NCBI RefSeq assembly: GCF_003050835.1 | Contig: NZ_QAOJ01000016.1 | Coordinates: 1-64,000, forward strand | DNA length: 64,000 nucleotides | Source: Pseudomonas sp. GV071 | Lineage (GTDB): Bacteria > Pseudomonadota > Gammaproteobacteria > Pseudomonadales > Pseudomonadaceae | Reading direction: 5' to 3' | Shown: positions 34,985-43,250 of the stretch, one piece after another | How the letters are laid out: each line of letters begins with the position of its first letter | Position numbering within the stretch: position 1 is the stretch's first letter | Translations under genes and position numbers: made by a program | Notes under the pieces: model-generated | Seen by the model: the letters and a program-made list of their open reading frames with translations, nothing else | What the model was told of the DNA's origin: nothing | Databases searched by the model: none

Positions 34985-35920
34985 ATGCCAGAAGCCTTTC
35001 AGCCCGATTCCCTGCGCGTTCAGTTGCGACCCTTGGCCGCAGCGCAGGCAGAGCCGCCCGAGGCTCAGGCCTATCGGCAGTTCTTTCGGCTGAATTTCCC
35101 CGGCGCCACGAGCCAACTCGGGCGTATGGACGTGGGCGGCTACGAGGTGGTGACCCAACTGTGGTTGCCGCCCGCGCCGAAGGCGACGCTGGTGCTGCAG
35201 CACGGCTATTACGACCATATGGGCCTTTACGGCCATGTGATTGCCTGGGCGCTGGACAGGGGCTTTGCGGTGCTCGCGTGCGACCTGCCGGGGCATGGTT
35301 TGTCGAGCGGCACGCGCGCTAGCATTGGTGAATTCAGCGAGTATCAGACGGTGTTTCAGGGCTTGTTGAATGAGGCGGTGGGCCTGGATCTGCCCCAGCC
35401 ATGGCACTTGTGTGGGCAGAGTACGGGCGGGGCGATCATCATCGATTTTCTGCTGAGCAACCCGCAGCGGCCAGAAGTTGGCCAGGTCCTGCTGCTGGCA
35501 CCTTTGGTGCGGCCACGAGCCTGGGGCTGGTCGAAGCTCAGCTACCGGGTGATGAGGCACTTCGTCACCCAGATTCCCCGACGCTTCAGCCCCAACTCCA
35601 ACGACGCCGAGTTTCTCGCCTGGATTCAGACCGATCCGCTGCAGCCGCTGAGCTTACCGACGGCGTGGGTCGGCGCGTTGTCGCGTTGGGTGCCACAGAT
35701 CGAGCAGGCGGCGGCGAGCGAGCGTCGCCTGGTGATCGTTCAGGGCGATGCCGATATGACCGTGGATTGGCGCCACAACCTGGAGGTGTTGCGGGCAAAG
35801 TTCAGCGCGGTAGAGGTGTTGATGCTCGACGGCGGGCGGCACCATCTGGCCAACGAGAGCGCGGAGATCCGTGCCCGCCTCTTTGCCTTTCTGACCCAGC
35901 AATTTGTTACGGCGAACTGA
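34985..35920 (+). CDS. Alpha/beta hydrolase (monoacylglycerol lipase/lysophospholipase-like)
   Basis: 311 residues. Alpha/beta-hydrolase fold: VLQHGYYDHMGLYGHV (oxyanion strand), CDLPGHGLSSGTRASIGEFSEY, nucleophile elbow LCGQSTGGA (Ser146), acid QGDADMTVDW and His in DGGRHHLANES. The PGHGLSSG pattern is typical of monoacylglycerol lipases and lysophospholipase L2. No signal peptide. Substrate unproven. Confidence 0.82.
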   Translation: MPEAFQPDSLRVQLRPLAAAQAEPPEAQAYRQFFRLNFPGATSQLGRMDVGGYEVVTQLWLPPAPKATLVLQHGYYDHMGLYGHVIAWALDRGFAVLACDLPGHGLSSGTRASIGEFSEYQTVFQGLLNEAVGLDLPQPWHLCGQSTGGAIIIDFLLSNPQRPEVGQVLLLAPLVRPRAWGWSKLSYRVMRHFVTQIPRRFSPNSNDAEFLAWIQTDPLQPLSLPTAWVGALSRWVPQIEQAAASERRLVIVQGDADMTVDWRHNLEVLRAKFSAVEVLMLDGGRHHLANESAEIRARLFAFLTQQFVTAN

Positions 35921-35921
35921 C

Positions 35922-35974
35922 TAGCCGCGATGCTTTTTGAGATCAAGAGCATCGCGGCTAAGGCCGCTCTTACG
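35922..35974. repeat. REP pair (inverted)
   Basis: TAGCCGCGATGCTTTTTGAG and its inverted mate GAGCATCGCGGCTAAGGCCGCTCTTACGG between two convergent genes; one unit is truncated. Confidence 0.8.
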
Positions 35975-35992
35975 GAGTGTGCCCAGCCAGGG

Positions 35993-36763
35993 TCAGATGC
36001 CTGGTTCTGCGTTGGGATTGGCCGCTGGCGCTGATTGTCCCACCGCCAATCCAGCACGCATCGCCGCTAGCGCAGCCTGGTAATAGGCCTTGCCGTCAGC
36101 CGATTCGGCGAAGGTGACGAATTCATCCAGCTCCGGGTCCGACAGCCCGCTGTAGACGTACAGCAGGGTGTTATCCACATCTGCGCCAATCTGCTGCATC
36201 AGGCGCTGACGCTGGCTGTCCAGCATGCCTTGAGCCTGCCCACCGCCGAGCAGGCCGGGAATCATCTGGCTGAGGCTGTCGGCCGCTACGCCGGCCAGGG
36301 CCAGGCTGACTTCGGCACCGGCTTCTTTGGCCGGTAGCGCTTGTGCCAGGTGGCGGATCAACAGGGCGCGGGTGGCTTCGGCCTGAATCCGCGGAATGCC
36401 ATTGGCGTGCTTGGCCAGTTCTTCCGGGCGGGTGGCGTTGACCTCGGCCTTGACGATCTTGCGCCCCAGTGGCGATTGGAAAAACGCCAGGGCCGGCGCC
36501 GGGTTGGCCAGTTGCTCGCGCAAGGTCGCCGCGCCCCGTTGGTCCATACCCTGGGGGGCAAAACGCTGATTGCTGTTGGTCACCAGCGCCTGGTACACGG
36601 CGTCCGGCAGGCTGCTGCGGTAGCGTTGCTGGGCGGCCTGCAGGGCGGCATTAAAATGCGCGCGTTGCTGAGGCCAACCGGCCACTTCATACAGCTGACT
36701 GTGCTCGTCGGCCAGGCTGGGCAGCGTGCAGAACAACAACACGAGGGCAAAAAGGGCGCGCAT
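35993..36763 (-). CDS. Secreted DUF2059-type protein
   Basis: 256 residues with a signal peptide (ALFALVLLFCTLPSLA). The C-terminal part, LYVYSGLSDPELDEFVTFAESADGKAYYQAALAAMRAGL, is the DUF2059 repeat, in which a helical segment resembles the C-terminal end of other envelope proteins. Function unknown. Start MRALFAL is preceded by AGGAG. Confidence 0.8.
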   Translation of the reverse strand: MRALFALVLLFCTLPSLADEHSQLYEVAGWPQQRAHFNAALQAAQQRYRSSLPDAVYQALVTNSNQRFAPQGMDQRGAATLREQLANPAPALAFFQSPLGRKIVKAEVNATRPEELAKHANGIPRIQAEATRALLIRHLAQALPAKEAGAEVSLALAGVAADSLSQMIPGLLGGGQAQGMLDSQRQRLMQQIGADVDNTLLYVYSGLSDPELDEFVTFAESADGKAYYQAALAAMRAGLAVGQSAPAANPNAEPGI

Positions 36764-36850
36764 AAAGACTCCTGTCGGGCAGGCCGCTATTTTCAGCGGC
36801 ATCACCTGGGCTTGTCGAGGCGCGTGAGCGGCGCTGATAGAATCGCCGGC

Positions 36851-37474
36851 ATGGCCAATACATCCGAAACGCTACTGCTCGACCACACGTTGCTAACTAC
36901 CATCGTCGACGACCTGGCCGAAAAGGGCTGGTCGCAGCACGATCGGTTTATTCCACAGGCTCTGACCCACGACCTGGCCGCAGAGTGCCAACAACGTGCC
37001 GCCGATGGCCGACTAGCGCCAGCTGCGGTGGGGCGTGGGGCAACGGCGCAGGTGCGTGAAGGGGTGCGCGGCGACAGCATCCAATGGCTGGAGCAGGGTG
37101 AGGGGGCGGCCACCGATGCCTACCTGGCGCTGATGGACCAACTGCGCCAGGCATTGAACCAGGCGCTCTATCTGGGCCTGGATGACTTTGAAAGCCACTT
37201 CGCGCTGTACCCACCGGGCGCCTTCTACCAGCGCCATGTCGACCGTTTCCGCGACGATGACCGGCGCACGGTGTCGGCGGTGCTGTACCTGAACGACGGC
37301 TGGTTGGCGGAGCAGGGCGGGGCGTTGCGCATTTACCCCGGCGAGACGGCGCTCGATGTAGCGCCCATGGGCGGGCGCCTGGTGATTTTCATGTCGGGCG
37401 AGATGCCCCATGAAGTGTTGCCGGCCACGCGGGAGCGGCTGTCGCTGACCGGCTGGTTTCGCCGCCGGGCCTAA
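36851..37474 (+). CDS. 2-oxoglutarate/Fe(II)-dependent oxygenase (prolyl 4-hydroxylase type)
   Basis: 207 residues, SM-20/P4Hc family. Iron ligands are His129 and Asp131 (FYQRHVDRF) and His187 (GEMPHEVLPATRERLSLTGWF), with an Arg at 194 or 196 to hold 2-oxoglutarate. YPPGAFYQRHVDRFRDDDRRTVSAVLYLN is close to hydroxylases of this family that modify a protein residue in bacteria. Substrate unknown. Divergent from the DUF2059 gene. Confidence 0.83.
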   Translation: MANTSETLLLDHTLLTTIVDDLAEKGWSQHDRFIPQALTHDLAAECQQRAADGRLAPAAVGRGATAQVREGVRGDSIQWLEQGEGAATDAYLALMDQLRQALNQALYLGLDDFESHFALYPPGAFYQRHVDRFRDDDRRTVSAVLYLNDGWLAEQGGALRIYPGETALDVAPMGGRLVIFMSGEMPHEVLPATRERLSLTGWFRRRA

Positions 37475-37492
37475 CAAACTCAACTGCTCTGC

Positions 37493-37559
37493 ACCCCTCG
37501 CCCGCCAGGCCGGCCGGGAAGGCGAGAGGGGCCGGGGGAGAGGGGCGTGGGGAGAGGGG
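37493..37559. repeat. GC-rich CTCTCCC-type element (third copy)
   Basis: Blocks of CCCCTCGCCCGCC and GGCGAGAGGGGCCGGGGGAGAGGGG between two convergent genes; related to 3256-3347 and 11188-11237 but with an imperfect arm. Confidence 0.65.
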
Positions 37560-37583
37560 TTGTTATCCCTTGCGACTAAATCC

Positions 37584-38126
37584 TTAATGCCCCCAGACCT
37601 TCACGCTGCCATGCAGGTCGGTGATATCGCGCACTTCAAGGCTACCCAGGCGGCTCTCACCCACATACATGTCACTGGCCACCCGCAGACGAATACGCTG
37701 CGCCGGCAGGCCGCTGGCGATCAGTTGTTCATTGATGGTGGTGAGGTCCGGCAGGGTGAACTGCAGGCGCTGCTTTCCATCGGTCCCGGTGACCACGTCG
37801 ACCATCAGGGTTGGTTGGTTGACCCCGAAAATCGGCAGCACCAGGCCCAGTTGCGCCGGCCCGAGGGCAAAGCTGCCGCCCGCACCGTTGGGGCAGTCGC
37901 CGGGGTTGACGCAGCCGTTGTCGATTTTCAGGTTGCGCAGCGAGACGTTGCCGGTGGTGTCGCTGAAGCGAATTTCATTGATACGCGCCTGCAGGTCGAG
38001 GCGGATGCTGATCCCGGCCTGGCCCGCCACCGCGCTGAGCTCGGGGTTGTCCAGGGCCTGCAGGTCGGCCAGGCAGGGCGTGGCGATCAGCAGGGCAAGA
38101 GCGGCAGAGGTGATTGTTTTTATCAT
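37584..38126 (-). CDS. Secreted protein of unknown function (DUF6160-like N-terminus)
   Basis: 180 residues with a signal peptide (TITSAALALLIATPCLA) followed by DLQALDNPELSAVAGQAGISIRLDLQARINEI, a start often seen in secreted or surface-located Pseudomonas proteins of the DUF6160 class. A CVNPGDCPNGAGG segment has two cysteines that could form a disulfide. Mostly beta-rich afterwards. Function unknown. It is divergent from the DUF523 gene; the 229-base spacer shows nothing further. Confidence 0.68.
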   Translation of the reverse strand: MIKTITSAALALLIATPCLADLQALDNPELSAVAGQAGISIRLDLQARINEIRFSDTTGNVSLRNLKIDNGCVNPGDCPNGAGGSFALGPAQLGLVLPIFGVNQPTLMVDVVTGTDGKQRLQFTLPDLTTINEQLIASGLPAQRIRLRVASDMYVGESRLGSLEVRDITDLHGSVKVWGH

Positions 38127-38355
38127 GGCGGCGCTTCCGGTGCGGGCTGTGCGGGTACCGGCAGTCTGGCGAGCGGGCCAGCTCCGCGCCACTGGCGAAC
38201 ACCGCTTCCCGCCTAAGGATGGGCCTGCCACCCGCAGGCCAATCGGGTTTTGCAGGTTATTGCTGGCCAAGCCAGACCTTCGATAGTGAGGAATCTGGCC
38301 GGTGTTACCGGCGGTGACCTGGGTTAGGCTGGCCGGGCGAGGTCTGGAGTGAGTG

Positions 38356-38847
38356 ATGGAAAAGATATTGGTCAGCCGCTGCCTGCTCGGGCATCGGGTG
38401 CGTTATGACGGTGGCGCCCACGGCCCGTTCGACCAGCTTGGCTTGTGGCTGGCTGAGGGGCGGGTGGTGGCGCTGTGCCCGGAAGTGGCCGGCGGCTTGC
38501 CGACGCCGCGCCCGCCAGCGGAAATTCCCGGGGGGCAGGGCGCGCTGGTGCTTGATGGTCAGGCGCGGGTGCTGACCGAGGCGGGCGATGACGTCAGCGC
38601 CGCTTTTCTTGATGGCGCGCAGCAAGCCTTGGCGCTGGTGCAGCACCATGGCATTCGCCTGGCGGTGCTGAAATCGCGCAGCCCGTCCTGCGGTAACCGC
38701 GAAACCTACGACGGCAGTTTTGCCGGACGCAAGGTCGCCGGTGAAGGCGTGACCGCCGCCCTGCTGCGCCGCGCCGGCGTGCAGGTGTTCAACGAAGACG
38801 AACTGGCCGCTGCGCTTGAAGCCTTGCAGGCTCTGGATTGCAGCTGA
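38356..38847 (+). CDS. DUF523-family protein
   Basis: 163 residues. ILVSRCLLGHRVRYDGGAHG and VALCPEVAGGLPTPRPPAEI are hallmarks of DUF523, and VLKSRSPSCGNRETYDGSF contains the conserved SPSCG. Four conserved cysteines (Cys9, Cys42 and two more) suggest metal or Fe-S binding. Function unknown. A GTG lies one codon before the chosen ATG. Confidence 0.83.
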   Translation: MEKILVSRCLLGHRVRYDGGAHGPFDQLGLWLAEGRVVALCPEVAGGLPTPRPPAEIPGGQGALVLDGQARVLTEAGDDVSAAFLDGAQQALALVQHHGIRLAVLKSRSPSCGNRETYDGSFAGRKVAGEGVTAALLRRAGVQVFNEDELAAALEALQALDCS

Positions 38848-38951
38848 ACTTGCACGGGCGATAAGCCTGAACCCTCCTACACTCTGATGGTCACTAAATG
38901 AGCAGCCCGGCCAAAGGGCGGTTTCTCAAAAGGACCCAGGAGGGCTCTAGC

Positions 38952-39398
38952 ATGAAAACCCAGTTTGCACTGCTGATTGCCATGGCGCTTGGCGTTGGCG
39001 CTACGGCCCATGCCGCCACCACGCCCGAGCCGGCGGTGCCGATCGAGGTGACGCAGACCGCGCAGCTGTACTTTCTCGAACCCCTGGATGGCGCCACCGT
39101 GGATCGGCCGTTCGCGATCAAGTTCGGCGTGCGCACCGTGACGGTCAGCCCTGGCATGTCGCCGCCGGTGACGGCAGCCACGGACAACCAGATTCACCTG
39201 CTGATCGACGCCCCGCCGGTGTCGGCCAATATGCCGGTGCTGCGCAACGACCAGATCCGTTTGCTCACCGACAGCCAGCCGGAAAAATTCATCCTGCCCA
39301 GCGGCCCGCACCGTCTGCAGCTGGTGCAAACCGACAAGAACGGCGTGCTGGCCCCGCTGCCGGTGGTATCGCCGGTGATCAATATCATCGTGAAATGA
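38952..39398 (+). CDS. Secreted DUF4399-type protein
   Basis: 148 residues with a signal peptide (ALLIAMALGVGATAHA). YFLEPLDGATVDRPFAIKFGV, NQIHLLIDAPP and PSGPHRLQLVQTDKNGV fit DUF4399, an Ig-like periplasmic domain. AGGAGGG precedes the chosen ATG. Function unknown. Confidence 0.8.
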   Translation: MKTQFALLIAMALGVGATAHAATTPEPAVPIEVTQTAQLYFLEPLDGATVDRPFAIKFGVRTVTVSPGMSPPVTAATDNQIHLLIDAPPVSANMPVLRNDQIRLLTDSQPEKFILPSGPHRLQLVQTDKNGVLAPLPVVSPVINIIVK

Positions 39399-39474
39399 TC
39401 GACCAGCCGTTGGGCTTCGCTGCGCTCAACCCCACCTACTCCCTTGTGAGCGCAGCCACCCGGGCAATAAAAAG

Positions 39475-39518
39475 TTGAAGTGAATCGGCTAGAGGCGTAG
39501 ATTCTCCCAAAATGGGAG
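39475..39518 (+). promoter_or_regulatory. higBA promoter with operator-like inverted repeat
   Basis: TTGAAG (39475-39480), a 17-base spacer and TAGATT (39498-39503) match a sigma-70 promoter. CTCCCA-AAA-TGGGAG (39504-39518) covers the expected transcription start and overlaps the GGAGGA ribosome site for the GTG at 39527. HigA-type antitoxins bind such repeats to autorepress. Confidence 0.65.
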
Positions 39519-39526
39519 GATTTCTA

Positions 39527-39829
39527 GTGCATGTAGTTGCTAGAGGTACGCTGCGGTCGTTCTGGGAAAGTGCTCCAGAGTATGCAGACTCCGAAGTGCC
39601 GTTGATTGAGTGGTACCGGCACATGGAGAAGTGTTCGTACCGCACTCCGCAAGCGCTTAAGTCCGAGCTCCGCTCTGCGAGCATCCTCAAAGGTGGCCGT
39701 GTAGTTTTCAACATCCATGGCAACAAGTATCGAGTCATTCTGGCCATCGACTATGAGCGCCAGTTTGCGAGAGTCCGTTTTGTGGGCACTCACGCCCAGT
39801 ACGATCAAATCAACGCGGAGACCGTGTGA
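39527..39829 (+). CDS. higB: HigB-type toxin (mRNA interferase)
   Basis: About 100 residues from GTG at 39527, which follows GGGAGGA by six bases; an ATG five codons earlier lies in the operator and has no ribosome site. HVVARGTLRSFWESAPEYADSEVPLIEWYRHMEKCSYRTPQALK and GGRVVFNIHGNKYRVILAIDYERQFARVRFVGTHAQYD match the HigB_toxin family, which cleaves mRNA at the ribosome. The TGA stop overlaps the higA start (ATGA). Confidence 0.88.
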   Translation: MHVVARGTLRSFWESAPEYADSEVPLIEWYRHMEKCSYRTPQALKSELRSASILKGGRVVFNIHGNKYRVILAIDYERQFARVRFVGTHAQYDQINAETV

Positions 39830-40188
39830 TGAACATCAAGCCCATTCGCTCAGAAGCTGATTACATCAGCGCTATGGCGCGCCTGGATGATGTATGGGGT
39901 GCACCCGTTGGCAGCCCCGAAGGCGATGAGCTGGAGGTATTGATGCTGCTCATTGGAAAATATGAAGACGAGCATTTCCCCATGCCACCTTCTGATCCGA
40001 TTGAGGCCATCAAATTTCGCATGGACCAACAAGGCCTTACAGCTCGCGATCTTGAGCCTTTCATAGGCTCTAGCGGACGAGTTTCCGAGGTGTTGAATCG
40101 CAAGCGCAAACTCAGCCTTTCGATGATCAAGAAACTTCATGAGGGGTTGCGGATACCGTACGAAAGTCTGCTCGGCGATGTAGCCTGA
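39829..40188 (+). CDS. higA: HigA-type antitoxin with Xre helix-turn-helix
   Basis: 119 residues. The N-terminal part (EADYISAMARLDDVWGAPVGSPEGDELEVLMLLIGKYE) is the toxin-neutralising region of this HigA class; the C-terminal part (AIKFRMDQQGLTARDLEPFIGSSGRVSEVLNRKRKLSLSMIKKLHEGL) is a DNA-binding domain. It neutralises HigB and represses the operon. ATG at 39829 overlaps the higB stop; a GTG one codon earlier is possible. Confidence 0.88.
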   Translation: MNIKPIRSEADYISAMARLDDVWGAPVGSPEGDELEVLMLLIGKYEDEHFPMPPSDPIEAIKFRMDQQGLTARDLEPFIGSSGRVSEVLNRKRKLSLSMIKKLHEGLRIPYESLLGDVA

Positions 40189-40189
40189 G

Positions 40190-40225
40190 CACAAAAAAGG
40201 GAGGCCGAAGCCTCCCTTTTTTGTG
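40190..40225. terminator. Bidirectional terminator after higBA
   Basis: CACAAAAAAGGGAGGC-CGAA-GCCTCCCTTTTTTGTG, perfectly palindromic apart from the loop. It can serve higBA and insulate it from serA transcription. Confidence 0.93.
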
Positions 40226-40230
40226 CTTTA

Positions 40231-40352
40231 CCGCGATCAAGATCGCGCGAGCTAGAGCCGCGCAAGGCGAAAACAGTTTTTTAAGCGGAGTTGGCTGTAG
40301 CCAATGAGCATTCAAAAACTGTTTTCAACGCCGCCCGGCCGACGCGCAGCCG
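40231..40352 (-). repeat. Dispersed intergenic element, copy B
   Basis: Its reverse complement starts CGGCTGCGCGTCGG and ends near CTTGATCGCGG, aligning with 26456-26590. Central palindrome TTGGCTGTAGCCAA (40291-40304, plus strand) and outer arms GAAAACAGTTTTT (40269-40281) / AAAAACTGTTTTC (40314-40326) differ from copy A by paired changes. It fills the spacer between the higBA terminator and the end of serA. Confidence 0.7.
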
Positions 40353-40362
40353 GTCGGTTTAG

Positions 40363-41592
40363 TTAAAACAACACGCGGCTGCGGATGGTGCCGGTGACGT
40401 GCTGGAGTTTCTCCAGTGCGAGATCGGAGTACTCAGCATCAACGTCGATCACCACATAACCCACTTTGGCGTTGGTCTGCAGGAATTGACCGGAGATGTT
40501 GATGCCGTTGTCGGCGAACACCTTGTTGATTTCGCTCATCACGCCCGGCACGTTCTCGTGGATGTGCAGCAAGCGGTGCTTGCCCGGGTGCGCCGGCAGG
40601 GCCACTTCGGGGAAGTTGACCGAGGACACCGAGGTACCGTTGTCACTGTACTTGACCAGTTTCTCGGCCACTTCCAGACCGATGTTGGCCTGCGCTTCGG
40701 CAGTCGAACCACCAATGTGCGGGGTGAGGATCACGCGATCCAGGCCACGCAGCGGGCTTTCGAACTCTTCGTCGTTGGACTTGGGCTCGACCGGGAACAC
40801 GTCGATGGCCGCGCCAATCAGGTGTTCGTCCTTGATTGCGTTGGCCAGGTGGTCCAGCTCAACCACGGTGCCGCGAGCGGCGTTGATCAGAATGCCGCCC
40901 TTCTTGATCGCGCGGATTTCTTTCTCGCCGATCATCCACTGGGTGGACGGCAGCTCAGGCACGTGCAGGGAGACGATGTCGGACATGCCCAGCAGGTCGT
41001 GCAGCTTGGCAACCTGGGTGGCGTTGCCCAGCGGCAGCTTGGTCACGGTGTCATAGAAGAACACCTGCATGCCCAGCGCTTCAGCCAGTACCGACAGCTG
41101 GGTACCGATCGAGCCGTAGCCCACGATGCCGAGTTTTTTGCCGCGGATTTCGAACGAGTTGGCCGCCGACTTGATCCAGCCACCACGGTGGCAGGAGGCG
41201 TTCTTCTCAGGGATGCCGCGCAGCAGCAGAATGGCTTGGGCCAGCACCAGCTCGGCAACCGAACGGGTGTTGGAGTACGGGGCGTTGAACACGGCGATGC
41301 CGCGTTCACGGGCCGCATCCAGGTCAACCTGGTTGGTGCCGATGCAGAAGCAACCGACGGCGATCAGCTTCTTGGCGCAGTCAAAGACTTCGTCGGTGAC
41401 CTGGGTGCGCGAACGGATGCCGAGGAAGTGCACATCGGCGATCTTTTCTTTCAACTCCGAGTCCGACAGGGCGCCTTTGAGGTACTCGATGTTGCTGTAG
41501 CCGGCCGCTTTCAGCGTGTCGACAGCGTTCTGGTGCACACCTTCGAGAAGAAGGAACTTGATCTTGCTCTTGTCGAGAGAGGTCTTGCTCAT
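40363..41592 (-). CDS. serA: D-3-phosphoglycerate dehydrogenase
   Basis: 409 residues, the type with a C-terminal ACT domain. NAD-binding: GIVGYGSIGTQLSVLAEALGMQVFFYD. Catalytic surroundings ILINAARGTVVELDHLANAI and ILTPHIGGSTAEAQ (the His). The ACT end (HRLLHIHENVPGVMSEINKVFADNGINISGQFLQ) gives serine feedback. It oxidises 3-phosphoglycerate as the first step of serine synthesis, and in pseudomonads also reduces 2-oxoglutarate to D-2-hydroxyglutarate. A longer in-frame extension upstream reads antisense to the dehydrogenase gene and is not real. Divergent from the D-2-hydroxyglutarate dehydrogenase gene at 41794. Confidence 0.96.
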   Translation of the reverse strand: MSKTSLDKSKIKFLLLEGVHQNAVDTLKAAGYSNIEYLKGALSDSELKEKIADVHFLGIRSRTQVTDEVFDCAKKLIAVGCFCIGTNQVDLDAARERGIAVFNAPYSNTRSVAELVLAQAILLLRGIPEKNASCHRGGWIKSAANSFEIRGKKLGIVGYGSIGTQLSVLAEALGMQVFFYDTVTKLPLGNATQVAKLHDLLGMSDIVSLHVPELPSTQWMIGEKEIRAIKKGGILINAARGTVVELDHLANAIKDEHLIGAAIDVFPVEPKSNDEEFESPLRGLDRVILTPHIGGSTAEAQANIGLEVAEKLVKYSDNGTSVSSVNFPEVALPAHPGKHRLLHIHENVPGVMSEINKVFADNGINISGQFLQTNAKVGYVVIDVDAEYSDLALEKLQHVTGTIRSRVLF

Positions 41593-41769
41593 CTGAGTAC
41601 CTGTTTGTCCCGGTAGAAAAGTCAGGGAAAGCCAGCGTGGCGGGCAGCCCGTATCGGCGTCTCGCCGCTGCCGCAAACCGAGCACAGAGCACGATTCGCG
41701 GGGGGCGTATGCTAGCATGTCTTCCTTTTTACTTGCTCGGTTGCGACCTGAAAGGTTCTCAGGGCGACC

Positions 41770-41793
41770 ATGAATAGCGTGAGAGTTCTGTAG
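41770..41793 (+). other. Possible 7-codon leader open reading frame
   Basis: ATG AAT AGC GTG AGA GTT CTG TAG (MNSVRVL) ends exactly where the next ATG begins. AGGG lies six bases before it. It could help ribosomes start at 41794 by termination-reinitiation; it may equally be chance. Confidence 0.3.
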
Positions 41794-43188
41794 ATGACCG
41801 ACGTTGCCCTGATTGAACAACTCAAGACCCTGGTCGAGCCTGGCAAGGTACTGACCGACGCCGATTCGCTCAACGCCTACGGTAAGGACTGGACCAAGCA
41901 CTTCGCTCCAGCCCCACTGGCCATCGCGTTTCCCAAGACCATCGAGCAGGTTCAGGCCATCGTCCGTTGGGCCAATGAACAGAAGGTGGCGCTGGTGCCG
42001 TCCGGTGGTCGTACCGGTCTGTCTGCTGCCGCCGTCGCCGCCAATGGCGAAGTGGTCGTGGCCTTCGACTATATGAACCAGGTGCTGGCCTTCAACGAAT
42101 TCGACCGCACGGCCGTGTGCCAGCCGGGCGTGGTCACCAAGCAACTGCAGCTGTTCGCCGAAGAAAAAGGCCTGTACTACCCGGTGGACTTCGCTTCCGC
42201 CGGTTCCAGCCAGATTGGCGGCAACATCGGCACCAACGCCGGTGGCATCAAAGTGATTCGCTACGGCATGACCCGCAACTGGGTTGCCGGCCTGAAAGTG
42301 GTCACTGGCAAGGGCGACTTGCTCGAGCTGAACAAAGACCTGATCAAGAACGCCACCGGCTACGACCTGCGTCAGCTGTTCATAGGCGCTGAAGGCACCC
42401 TGGGTTTTGTCGTCGAGGCCACTATGCGCCTGGACCGCAAACCGCAAAACCTCACCGCCATGGTGCTCGGCGCCGCCGATTTCGACTCGATCATGCCGGT
42501 GCTGCACGCCTTCCAGAACAAGCTCGACCTCACCGCCTTCGAATTCTTCTCCGACAAAGCCCTGGCCAAAATCATGGGCCGTGGCGATGTGCCGGCGCCG
42601 TTCGAAACCGAATGCCCGTTTTATGCCCTGCTGGAATTCGAAGCCACCACTGAAGAAGTCGCCGAGGCTGCCCTGGCGACCTTCGAGCACTGCGTGGAGC
42701 AGGGCTGGGTGCTGGACGGCGTGATGAGCCAGAGCGAGCAGCAGCTGCAGAACCTGTGGAAGCTGCGCGAGTACATCTCGGAAACCATCTCGCACTGGAC
42801 CCCGTACAAGAACGATATCTCGGTCACCGTGGCCCAGGTGCCGGCCTTCCTGCATGACATCGACGCCATCGTCGGCGAGCATTACCCGGACTTCGAAATC
42901 GTCTGGTTCGGCCATATCGGCGACGGCAACCTGCACCTGAACATCCTCAAGCCGGACAACCTGAGCAAAGACGAGTTCTTTGCCAAGTGCGCCACCGTCA
43001 ACAAGTGGGTGTTCGAGACCGTGCAGAAGTACAACGGCTCGATCTCCGCTGAACACGGCGTGGGCATGACCAAGCGCGATTACCTGACCTACAGCCGCTC
43101 GGAAGCCGAGATCGCCTACATGAAAGCCATCAAGGCCGCATTCGACCCGAACGGCATCATGAACCCCGGTAAAATCTTCGCCCTGTAA
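41794..43188 (+). CDS. FAD-linked D-2-hydroxyglutarate dehydrogenase
   Basis: 464 residues of the GlcD/D2HGDH family. FAD-binding FAD_4 domain (ALVPSGGRTGLSAAAVAANGEVVVAFDYM ... AGSSQIGGNIGTNAGGIKVIRYG) covers residues 40-180; the C-terminal domain contains WFGHIGDGNLHLN (metal-binding His residues) and AEHGVGMTKRDYL. It returns D-2-hydroxyglutarate to 2-oxoglutarate, passing electrons to the respiratory chain. Divergent pairing with serA fits the serA-linked cycle described in P. stutzeri, where this enzyme drives SerA forward. Confidence 0.9.
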   Translation: MTDVALIEQLKTLVEPGKVLTDADSLNAYGKDWTKHFAPAPLAIAFPKTIEQVQAIVRWANEQKVALVPSGGRTGLSAAAVAANGEVVVAFDYMNQVLAFNEFDRTAVCQPGVVTKQLQLFAEEKGLYYPVDFASAGSSQIGGNIGTNAGGIKVIRYGMTRNWVAGLKVVTGKGDLLELNKDLIKNATGYDLRQLFIGAEGTLGFVVEATMRLDRKPQNLTAMVLGAADFDSIMPVLHAFQNKLDLTAFEFFSDKALAKIMGRGDVPAPFETECPFYALLEFEATTEEVAEAALATFEHCVEQGWVLDGVMSQSEQQLQNLWKLREYISETISHWTPYKNDISVTVAQVPAFLHDIDAIVGEHYPDFEIVWFGHIGDGNLHLNILKPDNLSKDEFFAKCATVNKWVFETVQKYNGSISAEHGVGMTKRDYLTYSRSEAEIAYMKAIKAAFDPNGIMNPGKIFAL

Positions 43189-43250
43189 CGCCGCTGTCGC
43201 TGGAGCTGCCACAAGTGGCTCCCGCTCTCCACCCAATTCAGGAGTCGCTC

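Noticed and set aside
40363..43236. 957-codon frame combining serA with 548 extra codons
   Set aside because: The added N-terminal part is antisense to the dehydrogenase gene and unlike any protein; SerA begins at 41592.
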